Positions 40,739-51,635 of a stretch of 64,000 nt of DNA are shown here, one piece after another. Both the position numbers and the translations under genes were made by a program. Source of the DNA: Pseudomonadales bacterium (GTDB taxonomy: Bacteria; Pseudomonadota; Gammaproteobacteria; Pseudomonadales; Azotimanducaceae); contig WLWP01000001.1 of NCBI GenBank assembly GCA_012103505.1, positions 2,914,001-2,978,000 of the forward strand, read 5' to 3'. Under the pieces are notes generated by a model that was not told where the DNA came from, searched no databases, and saw only the letters and a list, made by a program, of their open reading frames with translations. Positions within the stretch are counted from its first letter, which is position 1. Every line of letters starts with the position of its first letter.

Positions 40739-42310
40739 TTACGAGTTTGGAATCAACAATCTGGCGGTCAACCCCTGCCGTGGATCCGTCTGTAAACTGA
40801 AGATCCAATCTTGCTCGTCTGCTTGAGCTTGCACAATAGCTAAACCCAACCCGCTTCCTGTTGAGTGTTCACCCTTGTATCGCAATTTTGTAGCCTGGTC
40901 GGCTTCTTCAGCAGTCATGCCCCGACCGTTATCAGTCACATCGATACAAAGACCATCTTCTTGCTTGATTGCTCTCAATCGAATCGACTTGCCGTCACTG
41001 TGAGCAATCGCATTGGATACTAAATTGGACACGGCACGCGTAAGTGCCAGCGGTTGCACCCTGATTACTTCGTCGCTGGCGTCGGCACCAATCGTCATGC
41101 CACTTTGCGCTGCTTCTTCTTGAAAGAGCGCCGTAACGGTGTTCAAGATGACATTTACACCAACCGCTTCGCGCGCAAGCTCATCCTGGTCAAGTTCGCG
41201 ATGATCGTCTTCGGATTCAAGTGCGTCATCAATCGCTTTGTTACCTTCATCGAGGAATGTGCCCGTGAGTTGGTCGAGGTAATCAACCGCATCGCGAAGG
41301 CGTTGCATATCGCGCCCCTCTGCCTCAGCAGAACGTCGTTCTATGACTTGCCTTAGCGCGGTGATCGGTTGTTTTAGGTCATGTGATGCGCTGGCTAGCT
41401 GACGTGATCGTTCAGAGGCGACCGCACGAGCCCGTTCAAAGTTGCGTTCCGAACGCTCCAAGGCGAGCGCGGCTTCTGCCGCCTGACGCGCTGCATCAGC
41501 AGCCTCCTGTTCGGCTTCGATACGAGCACGGATATGCACAAGCACCGAGATACACACGAAAACCAAGAGATGCAGCAAGTGCATCGAGAAAATTACACGA
41601 TTTAGGAGTTCCAACATCTCAATTGAAAATCCTGGGCCTGCGAAATGGATTACATACCCTCCAGCGCCTACAAGCGCTGTTGTTAGAGGCCAAATAATGG
41701 TGATCCGGTGCTGCCTTGTCGAAAATTCCGTCCATGTGATTGGCGGGAAGATCTGTGCCGTAAACATTAGCAACATACCGGTATTAAGCGTGCTATAGAG
41801 CGGCACTAACAAGCTTGGGGTCGCTTCCACGAAAAGAAAATACGTGGGAATGAGTATTGCCATCAGTACCGCAAAGGAGAGATTCAACCAGCGTGTATGA
41901 GCCAACCAATGACCATCTTCAATGCGGAATGCCACATGCCAGAAACCAAACGCTGCCGTCATTGCACCAGCGATCAACGGGCCGTCAGTCCTATACCAAG
42001 GGTCATTGAATAGATGCGCAAGCGTCCCATCGATTGATGCCACAAGCGTTATGGCCAGAAATCCATAAACCGAATAGGTGAGCCAATGTAACTCACGGCT
42101 AACAATCATACCGACGCTGAAAAACACCACTGTCGCGAGAGTCAACGTGTAGAAAACAACGTCTCCCGTCGAAATCACAGTCGCAGACTCGCTTGCCAGT
42201 GCTGGGACCGCGCCAAGAGCGAAAACAAGGCTCGTTACCAAACGGATAAACACAGAAATTTTCGAACGATTCCGACGCGCTATGACGTTTTTGCAGTTAA
42301 CATTAAGCAT
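40739..42310 (-). CDS. Membrane sensor histidine kinase
   Basis: SASHDLKQPITALRQVI (H-box), VSNLVSNAIAHSDG (N-box), DVTDNGRGM, GSGLGLAIVQ; multiple N-terminal TM helices. Confidence 0.93.
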   Translation of the reverse strand: MLNVNCKNVIARRNRSKISVFIRLVTSLVFALGAVPALASESATVISTGDVVFYTLTLATVVFFSVGMIVSRELHWLTYSVYGFLAITLVASIDGTLAHLFNDPWYRTDGPLIAGAMTAAFGFWHVAFRIEDGHWLAHTRWLNLSFAVLMAILIPTYFLFVEATPSLLVPLYSTLNTGMLLMFTAQIFPPITWTEFSTRQHRITIIWPLTTALVGAGGYVIHFAGPGFSIEMLELLNRVIFSMHLLHLLVFVCISVLVHIRARIEAEQEAADAARQAAEAALALERSERNFERARAVASERSRQLASASHDLKQPITALRQVIERRSAEAEGRDMQRLRDAVDYLDQLTGTFLDEGNKAIDDALESEDDHRELDQDELAREAVGVNVILNTVTALFQEEAAQSGMTIGADASDEVIRVQPLALTRAVSNLVSNAIAHSDGKSIRLRAIKQEDGLCIDVTDNGRGMTAEEADQATKLRYKGEHSTGSGLGLAIVQAQADEQDWIFSLQTDPRQGLTARLLIPNS

Positions 42311-42333
42311 GTTAACCAGAGACTGAGCGGTAA

Positions 42334-42978
42334 TTGAACGTGTATAGCGTAGTCATTGCGGACGACCATCAAATCGTCCGCGATGGACTAGTCGACATGC
42401 TAGAGAGTGCAACTGGGCAGCTAGACGTAGTCTTTGACATACAAGCCCACGCGACGAATGGCTTAGAAACTTTAACTTGTGTGCGTGAACATCGACCGGA
42501 TCTGCTCTTTCTGGACATCTCGATGCCGCTGGCTACAGGTGCTGAAATCATAACCGATATCAATCGTTGGAGCCCTGACACTAAAACACTGGTCTTTACC
42601 GGCGTGGTCGCACCTGGCGTGCTCGCAAACATGGTTGAATCCGGCGTACATGCGATCTTCAGCAAAGGGGATGCACCATCGAGTATTGCAGAAGTACTGC
42701 CTATCATTTTGGAGGGTGGCCACCATGTGGCACCTAGTCTTTTGGCGCTGATCGAGAAAGGCCACCAAGCTGAGAGTTTGACCGACAGAGAGCGCCAAAC
42801 CTTAAACATGATCATCTCCGGCAAGTCGAATAAGGAAATTGCTCGAGCCATGCATATCAGCGCAAAAACGGTCGAAAAGCATCGCACTAGCCTCATGCAA
42901 AAACTGGAGGTTCATTCTCTGGCGGAATTGATGGCCCGCGCGCTGAAAGATGGCTTGATCGACCCGCACGGTAGTTAG
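42334..42978 (+). CDS. LuxR/NarL-family response regulator
   Basis: VIADDHQIVRDGL, DLLFLDISMP, LTDRERQTLNMIISGKSNKEIARAMHISAKTVEKHR. Confidence 0.95.
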   Translation: MNVYSVVIADDHQIVRDGLVDMLESATGQLDVVFDIQAHATNGLETLTCVREHRPDLLFLDISMPLATGAEIITDINRWSPDTKTLVFTGVVAPGVLANMVESGVHAIFSKGDAPSSIAEVLPIILEGGHHVAPSLLALIEKGHQAESLTDRERQTLNMIISGKSNKEIARAMHISAKTVEKHRTSLMQKLEVHSLAELMARALKDGLIDPHGS

Positions 42979-43901
42979 AGCGCCTTTCTAAATCTATCGG
43001 GTTTGCCACGATTAAATGGTGGATGCCCGAAGGCGTTACGCGCTCTTTCACGTGCTGGCACATATCCCACCAATCGTCGCATTGTGACCATGGCACCCGC
43101 GCGACACTGGTCGCATTGCGGTTGAGTCTTGTCATAAGGTATACGCCTAATCGATAGATCATCCTTAGGCACCACCATCCATAGGACACCCGGTCTGGTA
43201 AACGTAATCCCAATTGGGAATGCATCCGGGACCCGATGTCGCTGTAGAAAGTAGCTCTTGCCATCGGTCTTAACAACGGCATCTGAACTCGAGTGTACAT
43301 CCGCGTTCATCAAAACTAGCCGCTCTGTACTGAAATCCACGCCCCAATGCTCGTTCGACAAGTCGAGATACTTAAGTTCCACTTCGTCGCGAACGACAAA
43401 CAACGTGCGACCTTTGTAGCGCAATTCTTTTGGATGAGCTGGCGGCGGCACATCGACTTCTGGCTCCAATACGCGCCAACCACTGTCCATCTGTGCCACG
43501 CCTATGCGACCGATAAAGGGCTGGACCCCAGTCGGTCCAACGCCCGTAATATATTCACCTGTTAACTCAAGTGCTCGGCCCTCATCCGCTTTACGCCATT
43601 GCGGTCGAAACAAGCCCTCAAACCACCAGCCTTCATGCAATACAGTTAGTTTGTCCGATGCCTTGTTAGGGTCTGCAAGATACAAACCGCCGGAGCAAGG
43701 GTGCGTGTACAAGCTGATGGTATCGACTGCCTCATCGAGAACCTGATGTAAAAAGCGCAATTTGCCGGGTTCATCCAGGACACACCCGCTCGGTGCTTTC
43801 AGCATTGATGTATTTGCCTCTCCACCGCCATGTACGTGGCTACACGCTGTGCATGCCAACATCAAAAAGGTGTGAACGAAAATATCGCGAATGATCCGCA
43901 T
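42975..43901 (-). CDS. Hypothetical lipoprotein
   Basis: Start at MRIIRDIFVHTFLMLACTACSH (lipobox-like); long uninterrupted frame. Confidence 0.6.
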   Translation of the reverse strand: MRIIRDIFVHTFLMLACTACSHVHGGGEANTSMLKAPSGCVLDEPGKLRFLHQVLDEAVDTISLYTHPCSGGLYLADPNKASDKLTVLHEGWWFEGLFRPQWRKADEGRALELTGEYITGVGPTGVQPFIGRIGVAQMDSGWRVLEPEVDVPPPAHPKELRYKGRTLFVVRDEVELKYLDLSNEHWGVDFSTERLVLMNADVHSSSDAVVKTDGKSYFLQRHRVPDAFPIGITFTRPGVLWMVVPKDDLSIRRIPYDKTQPQCDQCRAGAMVTMRRLVGYVPARERARNAFGHPPFNRGKPDRFRKAL

Positions 43902-44049
43902 AGGGAGACCAACCAACCTAATGAGTACACCTACTATGAGCTTAAGGACCAAGGCGCACGATGGGGTGTTCACCCCATATTCCAATGACCGCCGCCTGAC
44001 TATTCTGAGCACACTTTCAACAACGCGTGTTTCAAGAAGTGAGTAACCT

Positions 44050-44592
44050 ATGCGCTCCACAATCCTTATATGCCTATTTTCACTCTCTACTGCTTCGGTA
44101 AATGCTGCTCAAGGTATTCCCCAGATACCAGAGATCCCTGCATTCCTGCCTATGGCACACTCTGTGCCCGCGGGTGAACCATCGCCGATTGATGGCGAAT
44201 GGGTGATCAGTTCGATTAGTAAACGGATCAGAATTCAGGGGGGACGGGCCTTTGCCCTCGATCCATGGCTCCACATGTTCGTGCTGAGGGTCAAACCGCT
44301 AATGGTGGTCATCAACAATATCTCCACCACTGACGGACAAAACTATGCCGGTAAAGACCTGCCTCTGATGGGTGCGTGGAATGCGACCCTAGATCGCGAC
44401 GGCAATCTAAGCGCGTCTGTGCAGACTGCATTTGGCCCGATTAAATACGCCTTAATGTTGGTGCGCGTCGACGATCGAGAGCTCTTCGAGCTGGCTAAGT
44501 CCGGACAGTTCGGCAATGGCAATGCAAACTCGAGCGAAGATGAGTACTCATACGAGGATGAATATGAATACGATGATGAGGAGGAGTGGTAG
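44050..44592 (+). CDS. Secreted hypothetical protein with acidic Tyr-rich C-terminus
   Basis: Signal peptide MRSTILICLFSLSTASVNA; tail SSEDEYSYEDEYEYDDEEEW. Confidence 0.65.
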   Translation: MRSTILICLFSLSTASVNAAQGIPQIPEIPAFLPMAHSVPAGEPSPIDGEWVISSISKRIRIQGGRAFALDPWLHMFVLRVKPLMVVINNISTTDGQNYAGKDLPLMGAWNATLDRDGNLSASVQTAFGPIKYALMLVRVDDRELFELAKSGQFGNGNANSSEDEYSYEDEYEYDDEEEW

Positions 44593-44855
44593 GCGGTGTT
44601 CCTCTGTGCCTGCGCCTGGTGGCGAAAGATCAACCTGCAACGTTATTGGATCGTTTACCAACTCGCCTGCCACCCGCACAAGATCACTCGTGGTTCTGCC
44701 GCTGAGGACTTCCCTAGCACCCGCAGTATCCAACGCTCCCCATAGGATATTTACTCCTTCTCTCATGTGTGTTGGGCGTGTATTCAGTTGGGTTGCGGCC
44801 ACAATTCCAGAAGCCGAGGTCAGACTCAACGAACACTCCCCATCGCGGCTCCTGC

Positions 44856-45722
44856 CTATTTTTCCGCGTCTGAGTTCTGCTTGCGCCAGTAGTCTGCGGT
44901 ACGCGCGTCGGGATGCACCACCACCCCATCGTGCAGTGTATCGATAGGATCAAGACCGTCGACGCCATTGCCAAATGGATAGTAGCCAAGCAGGCGCTGT
45001 AACTTGTGTGGTAGCTTGCGGGCGATATCTCGCGGCACTGAAACCAATTGCAGGTCTGACGGTCGCATGTAACTCACCAGGTGACTGATGAAGAAACCCA
45101 TGCGTTCTTCATCGGCAGCTCTGTTTGTTCCACCCCCATGCCAGAGACTGCCTTCCCAAAAGAGAGCACTTCCAGAGGGCATCTCAACCTGGATCGATTC
45201 AACATCCTGCTCAATCGCTCGGGTCCATTGATGACTGAAAGGCACCACGTGAGTTGCACCGTTTTCTTTTGTGAAGTCATCAAACGCAAACAAAACGTTA
45301 CACAAAAACGGTGGATGTGGCCTGGGTATCGGCCACAGCCCATCGTCCTGATGTAAATCCTGCCTGGTCTCACCTGGCAAGGTGTTGAACATCGTCGTGA
45401 TATTGACCTGACTATACTTGCCGATGACCCCGTCGATGATGGCGCGCAGCCTTGAGTCCAGGAATATGAAGTCGGCAGCACGGGTCTTGGCAAGGAGATT
45501 GTGGGAGCGCCAGGTTCTGCCGGTCTTCGTGCCTATTGCACGCATTTGGGTAATCGGTACCTCGGTCTCGAAAGCTGCACGGGTAGCCGCAATTTCCGTA
45601 TCTTTAAGAAAATGCTCCACGACCGCGTAACCACGAGACTGAATCTCTGTGACAATAGAACCGATATCCAACCCGTTTATGACCACCCCTGATTGATCTA
45701 CGGGACTATAAGGATGGTTCAT
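44856..45722 (-). CDS. Phytanoyl-CoA dioxygenase (PhyH) family protein
   Basis: QDLHQDDGLWPIPRPHPP (HxD), GSALFWEGSLWHGGGTNRA. Confidence 0.88.
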   Translation of the reverse strand: MNHPYSPVDQSGVVINGLDIGSIVTEIQSRGYAVVEHFLKDTEIAATRAAFETEVPITQMRAIGTKTGRTWRSHNLLAKTRAADFIFLDSRLRAIIDGVIGKYSQVNITTMFNTLPGETRQDLHQDDGLWPIPRPHPPFLCNVLFAFDDFTKENGATHVVPFSHQWTRAIEQDVESIQVEMPSGSALFWEGSLWHGGGTNRAADEERMGFFISHLVSYMRPSDLQLVSVPRDIARKLPHKLQRLLGYYPFGNGVDGLDPIDTLHDGVVVHPDARTADYWRKQNSDAEK

Positions 45723-45947
45723 CGTCCCCCCTTATCGTGCGATTGAAGCCTGAAGTATATCGACATCTCAGGCAGCGGACATATGGGAATTGAGCACCCG
45801 CCTGAACGAGTTCACCTCATACAGTTCAAAGTGTCAGAGATCCTTGGGTCGGGTATGTAGATTAGGGAGGGAGCGATCAAACTGTTGTGCACAGGGCATA
45901 TGGCGCGCTTGTGCTTGGCGCCTTTATTGGTAAGTCTTTGAAAGATA

Positions 45948-46003
45948 TGGCTCCGCCTCCTGGGCTTAACAGCCAACCGCGTTGCAGCGACCCGCTGACT
46001 AAC
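45948..46003 (-). tRNA. Degenerate 3' fragment of tRNA-Asn-like gene (non-functional)
   Basis: TGGCTCCGCCTCCTGGGCT...CAGCGACCCGCTGACTAAC matches the 60244-60288 fragment with an interruption in the T-arm region. Confidence 0.55.
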
Positions 46004-46268
46004 GGGCGGGATCGACATGCTGCAAATGCCCATGCTACAGGCTATCAGTTTCTCCTCCGTACCACGCTTTTTCAGAAAAAGGCTCTAAGACACCCAATTT
46101 TTCCCCTCGGGGTACGCCCTTCTTGACCTGTTGTATTTTCGTTAACAAGCTCTACAACGACTCTCGCCACCCGCAGATCGGCTTAACCAATGTGTTGCAC
46201 TATCGGTAGAGTCCGCAGCCTATTGGAGACATTTTGACGTAGCGCCATTGATAGCCCCGGTTTCAAGA

Positions 46269-47963
46269 CTATTTAGCCGCTGCAGTTGCAGCGCTATCGA
46301 GAGCTTCCCACTGCGTCTCGCTGAGATCGATTTGATCCAACAGTTTCCGCACTCCGGTTGTCGACCGAGACCGATGCTGAATACCCAGATAGGTGGCGAC
46401 CCGCATCCCCCGATCTTTGATTGATGCGAGCAATTTGGGTTGCTCAGCGGCCAAGGTCGCGTACGCTTCATCACGCAAAGAAGGACTGGTTTGGTTGGCA
46501 AGCCAACGCTCCATTGCTCCATCCTCCGCTCGCTGCCAGCGCCGAAGTACCTTGCGAAGGGTACGCATACGTATCTCTTGATCGGTGATTTCACCAATTA
46601 GTAACGCCGCTGATTCTGGTGTGTGTTCCATGGCGCGATCGATAAGTGATGACAGTGGTTTATCACGCAGTGAGAGCTTAAGGCTAAGCACCTGACTTAG
46701 TGCGCCTTCCGGATCTGTGTTGTAGCGCTGAAACGCCAAGCGGGTATAAATCCCAGCGGCGTATGGAGTATCGGAGAGCGCTTGCGCCAGAGTCTCGAGC
46801 CGATCCGGATCATTCAATTCGATCTGGGCAGCAACCGCACTGGTCCAACCTCCGCGGAGATCCTCTGGTAGAGTCTCCGCAAATTCCAGTGCTGCATTCA
46901 AGTCATGTTTGGCCCAACTGCTTGCGATGTTCATCAATGGATCATGAGAAGAACTTCGCGCTTCCGGTGTGCGCTCAATTAACCAGCGGGCTGCAGAAAC
47001 CGGATCATCGTTGGCCCAGACTCGCGCGACCTCAGCGAAGAAACGTCCGCGAGTTTCAGCCTCTGCGACGGCGAGCTGCGGTTCAGTTGTTGCCAGCTGC
47101 CGCAATGCCGATCGTACAATGCGAGGTTTGTTACTGGCCGATTGATCGTCTACAAGTGTCAGTGCGGCCCTTGGATCAACCCGGGCAAGCCCCTCAAGCG
47201 CTGACTGCGCCGCCATACTCCGCTGTGGCTCACTCAGGGTGCTAGACCAAGCCAGCAGCCGACGGGGCACTTTGTTGGCAAGCTCTATGGAATCCCACTC
47301 CACAAAACGAAGCTGTTCGTTTTTCGTAAGCTCTGTGAGCGACAGGAAGAATTCGGGCATCTTTTCCACGTCGAGCGCGTAGGCGATATTACCCATGAGC
47401 GCTGGACGCATATCTGATGGAGGCATAGCCAAGATGTGCGGAAGCGTCGCCTCTGGGTTCGAGTTGGCAAGCGCCTGAAAAACCTCTCGGTAAAGTAGAG
47501 GATGAGATTCACGCCATCCTGCTGGTAAGTTGTTGACCAAGTCGACGCCTTCGCTCTCGATCCAGAAGCCTAGGAACTGACGCAGCACGGCCCGTTTATG
47601 TCGCGATATGGTTTCAACAATCAGTTCGGCGGTGGCAATTGGATCAATTAAGACCAGGTCTTCGAATTCGCGTTGAAGTTGAGATCTACCAGCCGGGCTA
47701 ATTCGCCCCGCGTTTTCCAAACTGCCGAGTAGGTGTTGTAACTCCCCTAGCTGACGCTCTTGGTTGTCCTGTCGCGTCTGATTCATTGAGCCCATCTGGC
47801 CTTTAGGGCTCGTTGAATCAGCCGAGTTCGTTCCATTCTGGGATTGCGCAGTTAAGCTTGTGGACGGCTCAAGTAACACAACTGCTGTGAGCAACGCGCC
47901 ACACAATGCTCCAAGTAGTGCGCCCAAAAACACCTTCCCCATGCCCGCCTCCTTCAGCACCAA
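46269..47963 (-). CDS. Membrane-anchored/secreted helical-repeat hypothetical protein
   Basis: N-terminal TM (VFLGALLGALCGALLTAVVLL), then degenerate helical repeats such as DPVSAARWLIERTPE, DLNAALEFAETLPEDLRGG. Confidence 0.65.
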   Translation of the reverse strand: MVLKEAGMGKVFLGALLGALCGALLTAVVLLEPSTSLTAQSQNGTNSADSTSPKGQMGSMNQTRQDNQERQLGELQHLLGSLENAGRISPAGRSQLQREFEDLVLIDPIATAELIVETISRHKRAVLRQFLGFWIESEGVDLVNNLPAGWRESHPLLYREVFQALANSNPEATLPHILAMPPSDMRPALMGNIAYALDVEKMPEFFLSLTELTKNEQLRFVEWDSIELANKVPRRLLAWSSTLSEPQRSMAAQSALEGLARVDPRAALTLVDDQSASNKPRIVRSALRQLATTEPQLAVAEAETRGRFFAEVARVWANDDPVSAARWLIERTPEARSSSHDPLMNIASSWAKHDLNAALEFAETLPEDLRGGWTSAVAAQIELNDPDRLETLAQALSDTPYAAGIYTRLAFQRYNTDPEGALSQVLSLKLSLRDKPLSSLIDRAMEHTPESAALLIGEITDQEIRMRTLRKVLRRWQRAEDGAMERWLANQTSPSLRDEAYATLAAEQPKLLASIKDRGMRVATYLGIQHRSRSTTGVRKLLDQIDLSETQWEALDSAATAAAK

Positions 47964-48512
47964 TCTGGTTAGTCGGTGATCCTGAGAATCTGATTATCCA
48001 GGCTCGCCAACGGATCAGAGAATTGATGTTAGGCATCCTATGGCAGTTCGCCAATTCTTTCCCGCTGAAATCCCCTCGTCGTACCACAGGTTCACCCTTG
48101 GTCTCGCAGCCAAGTCATCCCGGGATAGACAACATCACTGTCTTCGTACGCATAGCACACGAAGACATACGGTTGACGATCTGTATAGGCCGAGGACAGT
48201 TTTTCCAATGAACCTCCCAAACCTTCGCATGAGTCACTCTGCACTTTGGACAACATCCCCCTTAAGCGGTTGAGACAACCGAGATTGCTCTAGACGGGTA
48301 ACAATTCTTTGGAAATAGGTATCCAAGCTCATTCCTAAGATCGTTGCTTCACGCTCCACCCCAACGCAATGACGACGGCCTACTAGCTGCCGACGAACAC
48401 CATCCAGTTCCATGATGCGATTTGGCAGGCATGGGCGTGGTTCACGGTATCGGTTACGGGCTGTCCGGGCTCTTCGCATTACAGATTCCAGACGATGCAA
48501 AGGTTAGCTTTT

Positions 48513-48659
48513 TGGGGCGGTGCTGGTGGCTCTACGATCATGCTCGATCACACTAACCACGTCTGTATGTCGTATGTCATGAATCAGATGGACATGGATA
48601 TGCTGGGTGATGAGCGCAGTGCGAGTCTCACAAAGCGGTTCTATGAGGGTTTAGGCTAG
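48513..48659 (+). pseudogene. C-terminal relic of a beta-lactamase-fold serine hydrolase
   Basis: Frame starting at 48513 reads WGGAGGSTIMLDHTNHVCMSYVMNQMDMDMLGDERSASLTKRFYEGLG*, typical of EstB-like C-termini; no intact upstream domain. Confidence 0.65.
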
Positions 48660-48891
48660 AGGAGGCTGGACGCCGAGCCCCAGTTTAGAGCCGCTTCACC
48701 GCTGAAGCGGAATCCAGGTTGTTTGAACTCTATAGCTATCCCATTGATGCAATCGGTGGTTGCAAGCGACATTGTCTAATTGTTTGCTGATCTGCGTACG
48801 AGATATTTAACCCGATTTTAATAGGGACGCTTTTTAAAATATTGATCCCTAGTTGTATTGGGCGTTCAGCTGGATTCTAACCGAAATATTT

Positions 48892-50497
48892 TCATGACAG
48901 TCTCAAGAAACGATGAGCATTGTCATAGAACATCGCCTTAAACTGGCTTTCGTCTATAACGCCCTCCTCTACTGCCCTTTCAAAGCTACGAGCAGAATCA
49001 CAAAGATATGCATTGGCCCCTTTGTCTTTGGAAATCATATACCAATCGCTACCGTACGATATTTTGTCAAAAATGCTCACGCCGTAACTACGTTTAAAGC
49101 GCAGCAGATCGCTCCTCAACGTGTCGTAACTAGCGTACTCATGGTAGCCGAAATCTGCGTGGACATGCTCATACTGGTTCATCAAATTTAGGAACCCGTC
49201 TCGCCACTCTTCGCCAACGTTATCGCCAGGATCACCCATGTGACCAAAGTTCACTCGCATATCGGGACGACTCTCTAACACTTCATTCCAATACCGTGCT
49301 CCCGCCAGCGCCTCAGCGCCCGGCTCCGCCCCCTTTGAATAAGTTGTATGTGAAGTTACATACGCATCGTGAGAAGAAACGATCTCAAAAAGACGCTCCA
49401 TACCTTCTTTAATAATGGAGGTGCTAACGCCCTTAGAATCACATTGACGATCCGTAATGCCTCGTCGAATATCCCCTGTCACAGAATAGCCAACACTAGG
49501 GTAAAGCTTGACACCTTTGAATACCCCTCTGGCCAAAGTTGCGTCAACTAGGTGCGCATAGTCTTGAAAGTGGTAGATCTTCCAGGGGTTAACGCCCAGG
49601 ACCGGTATTGCATATCCTTGTGTATGCTCATACAACTTCTCATTAACCCTGATTTGATCTTCTATTATTGCAGTCATCGCTTAAAAAAAAGTCAAAATCG
49701 CACCCTATGTTGAGAACATGTCGCACACCGTACCCATCGATCGGCCTGAGGCTATAGCGATCATAGTAGGCTTGGATGTTTGTGCTTCGCCTGACAAGGG
49801 CACGCCCGACAAATGCAAGAACTCTAGATAGAAAGCCTGGATCGCGTGGACACACGCCGTTAAACTGAAAGCTCCTTACATCCGCTTGTTGTTCGTAAAC
49901 GCTATATCCCGCGACTGCATTCAAGACAGTTTTTGGATCAAACTGAACGTTACTGCTTCTACTAAACAGTCGTTTTTCGGAATCCTGAAAGCCCCCACCT
50001 AATTCCGCAGCAGCGCTGTTCAGCGTGGTTTCAAATGTGGTGTTTATAGGCGTTCCCAGGACCTTGGTCGACTGGTTGGCATCTTCCGCACTTACGAACT
50101 CAAAGAACTCTCGTGATACTTGAGTATATTCATCTATGGGAGAACAACTCTCAGAACCGTTGAGCCATGCAAGCTCGTTAATTGCTCTTATCTCACGGTT
50201 GCGTCGATTAAGACCAAGTATGGCATTCCCAACGCGAGCCAAGAGCCTTCGCGTATGCTTGAACCGATCGCCGACAAAATCGTTAGTCGCGGGCCCTAGG
50301 ACATATTCAACGGCCAATAGATCCGTGGCGTTAAAAAAATGCGCATGCATATCAATGACAGGATTATGAAGCTGGTTAAAGACATAATTAGCGCAGTTGG
50401 ATTCGCGACCAGCTAAATGCTTGCAGGAAGGCATTGCAGACAATATAGCTGCTGTTGCCAAAGTTTTGATGGTATTGCGGCGAGTTATATCTTCCAT
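48892..50497 (-). pseudogene. Amidohydrolase family protein (Tat-like signal), split by a frameshift near 49643-49690
   Basis: Upstream ORF: RRNTIKTLATAAILSAMPSCKH...NPVIDMHAHFFNATDL; downstream frame continues IIEDQIRVNEKLYEHTQGYAIPVLGVNPW...GVKLYPSVGY...NFGHMGDPG...YGSDWYM. A T8 run lies at the junction. Confidence 0.7.
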
Positions 50498-50886
50498 GAT
50501 CTAATCCATTTCTGCGTGTCCAGTATCATTCGGTAGGCCAAAATTCCACATCGGTCCACCTCTAGATTCGTATGTTACAACACTCAGGTTCAGCGTTCTC
50601 GTGGGTTCTAATCTAGCAAGTTGGCTCGCCTCTAGATTTGTAACAAGGTCGTCTCAACACCTCTTAGCCAGGCCGATAATAACCTTGAGGTTTGGAATCA
50701 TTTGGCTCGCGGAGCCGTTCGCAAAATTATTGCTACGTACTGCCATTTATTGGAGGTTAGAGCGCTATAACTACTTCACACTCACGTATCGGCAATTTCC
50801 AAGTTCCGCCACCTTTTTGCCAGAAGTCTTCGAATGTTATACGCTACGAACCAGCACTAGCGTCTGGTTGGGATGAAGGGGGTCAG

Positions 50887-51371
50887 GTGCTTAGCAGAGT
50901 TTTTGCATTTCTAGTACTCGTTGTACCGGTCTGTCTAATGGCAAATTCAAAGAGCCCGGCAACATCGAATGCAGCCCCAGAGATCGAGCTTACTGCTCAA
51001 CTGTTTTCATCAGCTAAACCACTCCCACCCCTGGTATCAGCAATTTCTGCTGAAGGATACGAAGCGCGCTTGGATCAAGCAGCCCTGGAAACTTGTTTTG
51101 GCGCTTCATCTCCCCGAGTTCTAGGAATCGTGGTATTCAAGTTGCTATAGAAAATGATAGAGACAATACGATATTAGTTCCCCTTCCAAGTTGGTCTGAG
51201 GTTGGAATGAGCGGCAACGATCGACAGGGGAATGTTGAGTTAACAATTTCTGCAGCTGAGGTCGCTCAGCCGCCGAGGTACCTAAGGGAGTCGAAGAAAC
51301 TCATTCGAGATAAAGAAACGGAAATCAAGGAAATCGCCAGAATTGCTGCAAGGAGGATTCTAGGCGAGTGA
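50887..51371 (+). pseudogene. Small secreted hypothetical protein, apparently frameshifted (ORFs 50887-51150 and 51093-51371)
   Basis: Signal-peptide ORF overlaps a second ORF in another frame that continues (RNRGIQVAIENDRDNTILVPL...). Confidence 0.4.
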
Positions 51372-51396
51372 CAGTAAACCATGAGAGGACGAAACA

Positions 51397-51606
51397 ATGC
51401 TTAAGAAAATAGTTGGGATTACCGTAGTGGTGATAGGGGTAGTTTCAGCGCTTTATTACGTCGGAGTAAACGCTGATTCTTCCATTTCACAACGAACGGT
51501 GGATATATCCGATCCGTACACTGTCTCGGCGGAGTCGGAAGGCGATGACGGCGGGGATACAGATGGTCACGAAGGCGAAGGTGGAGGTGGCGAGCCGGCA
51601 CGTTGA
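51397..51606 (+). CDS. Small TM/secreted peptide with acidic Gly-rich tail
   Basis: MLKKIVGITVVVIGVVSALYYVGV...SEGDDGGDTDGHEGEGGGGEPAR; located directly upstream of the metacaspase gene. Confidence 0.55.
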   Translation: MLKKIVGITVVVIGVVSALYYVGVNADSSISQRTVDISDPYTVSAESEGDDGGDTDGHEGEGGGGEPAR

Positions 51607-51635
51607 GAGCGTCAAAAAAGGAGTGGGTAGCTAAG

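Noticed and set aside
44548-44829. - strand ORF after the PhyH gene (possible small protein)
   Set aside because: Part of it looks plausible, but its C-terminus is just the antisense of the acidic tail of 44050-44592; no family recognised.
46220-46597. - strand ORF of 125 aa overlapping the helical-repeat gene
   Set aside because: Same-strand alternative frame over a convincing coding region; no independent support.
48234-48500. - strand ORF with a vague HTH-like C-terminus
   Set aside because: Similarity to Fis-type HTH is too weak to claim by eye.
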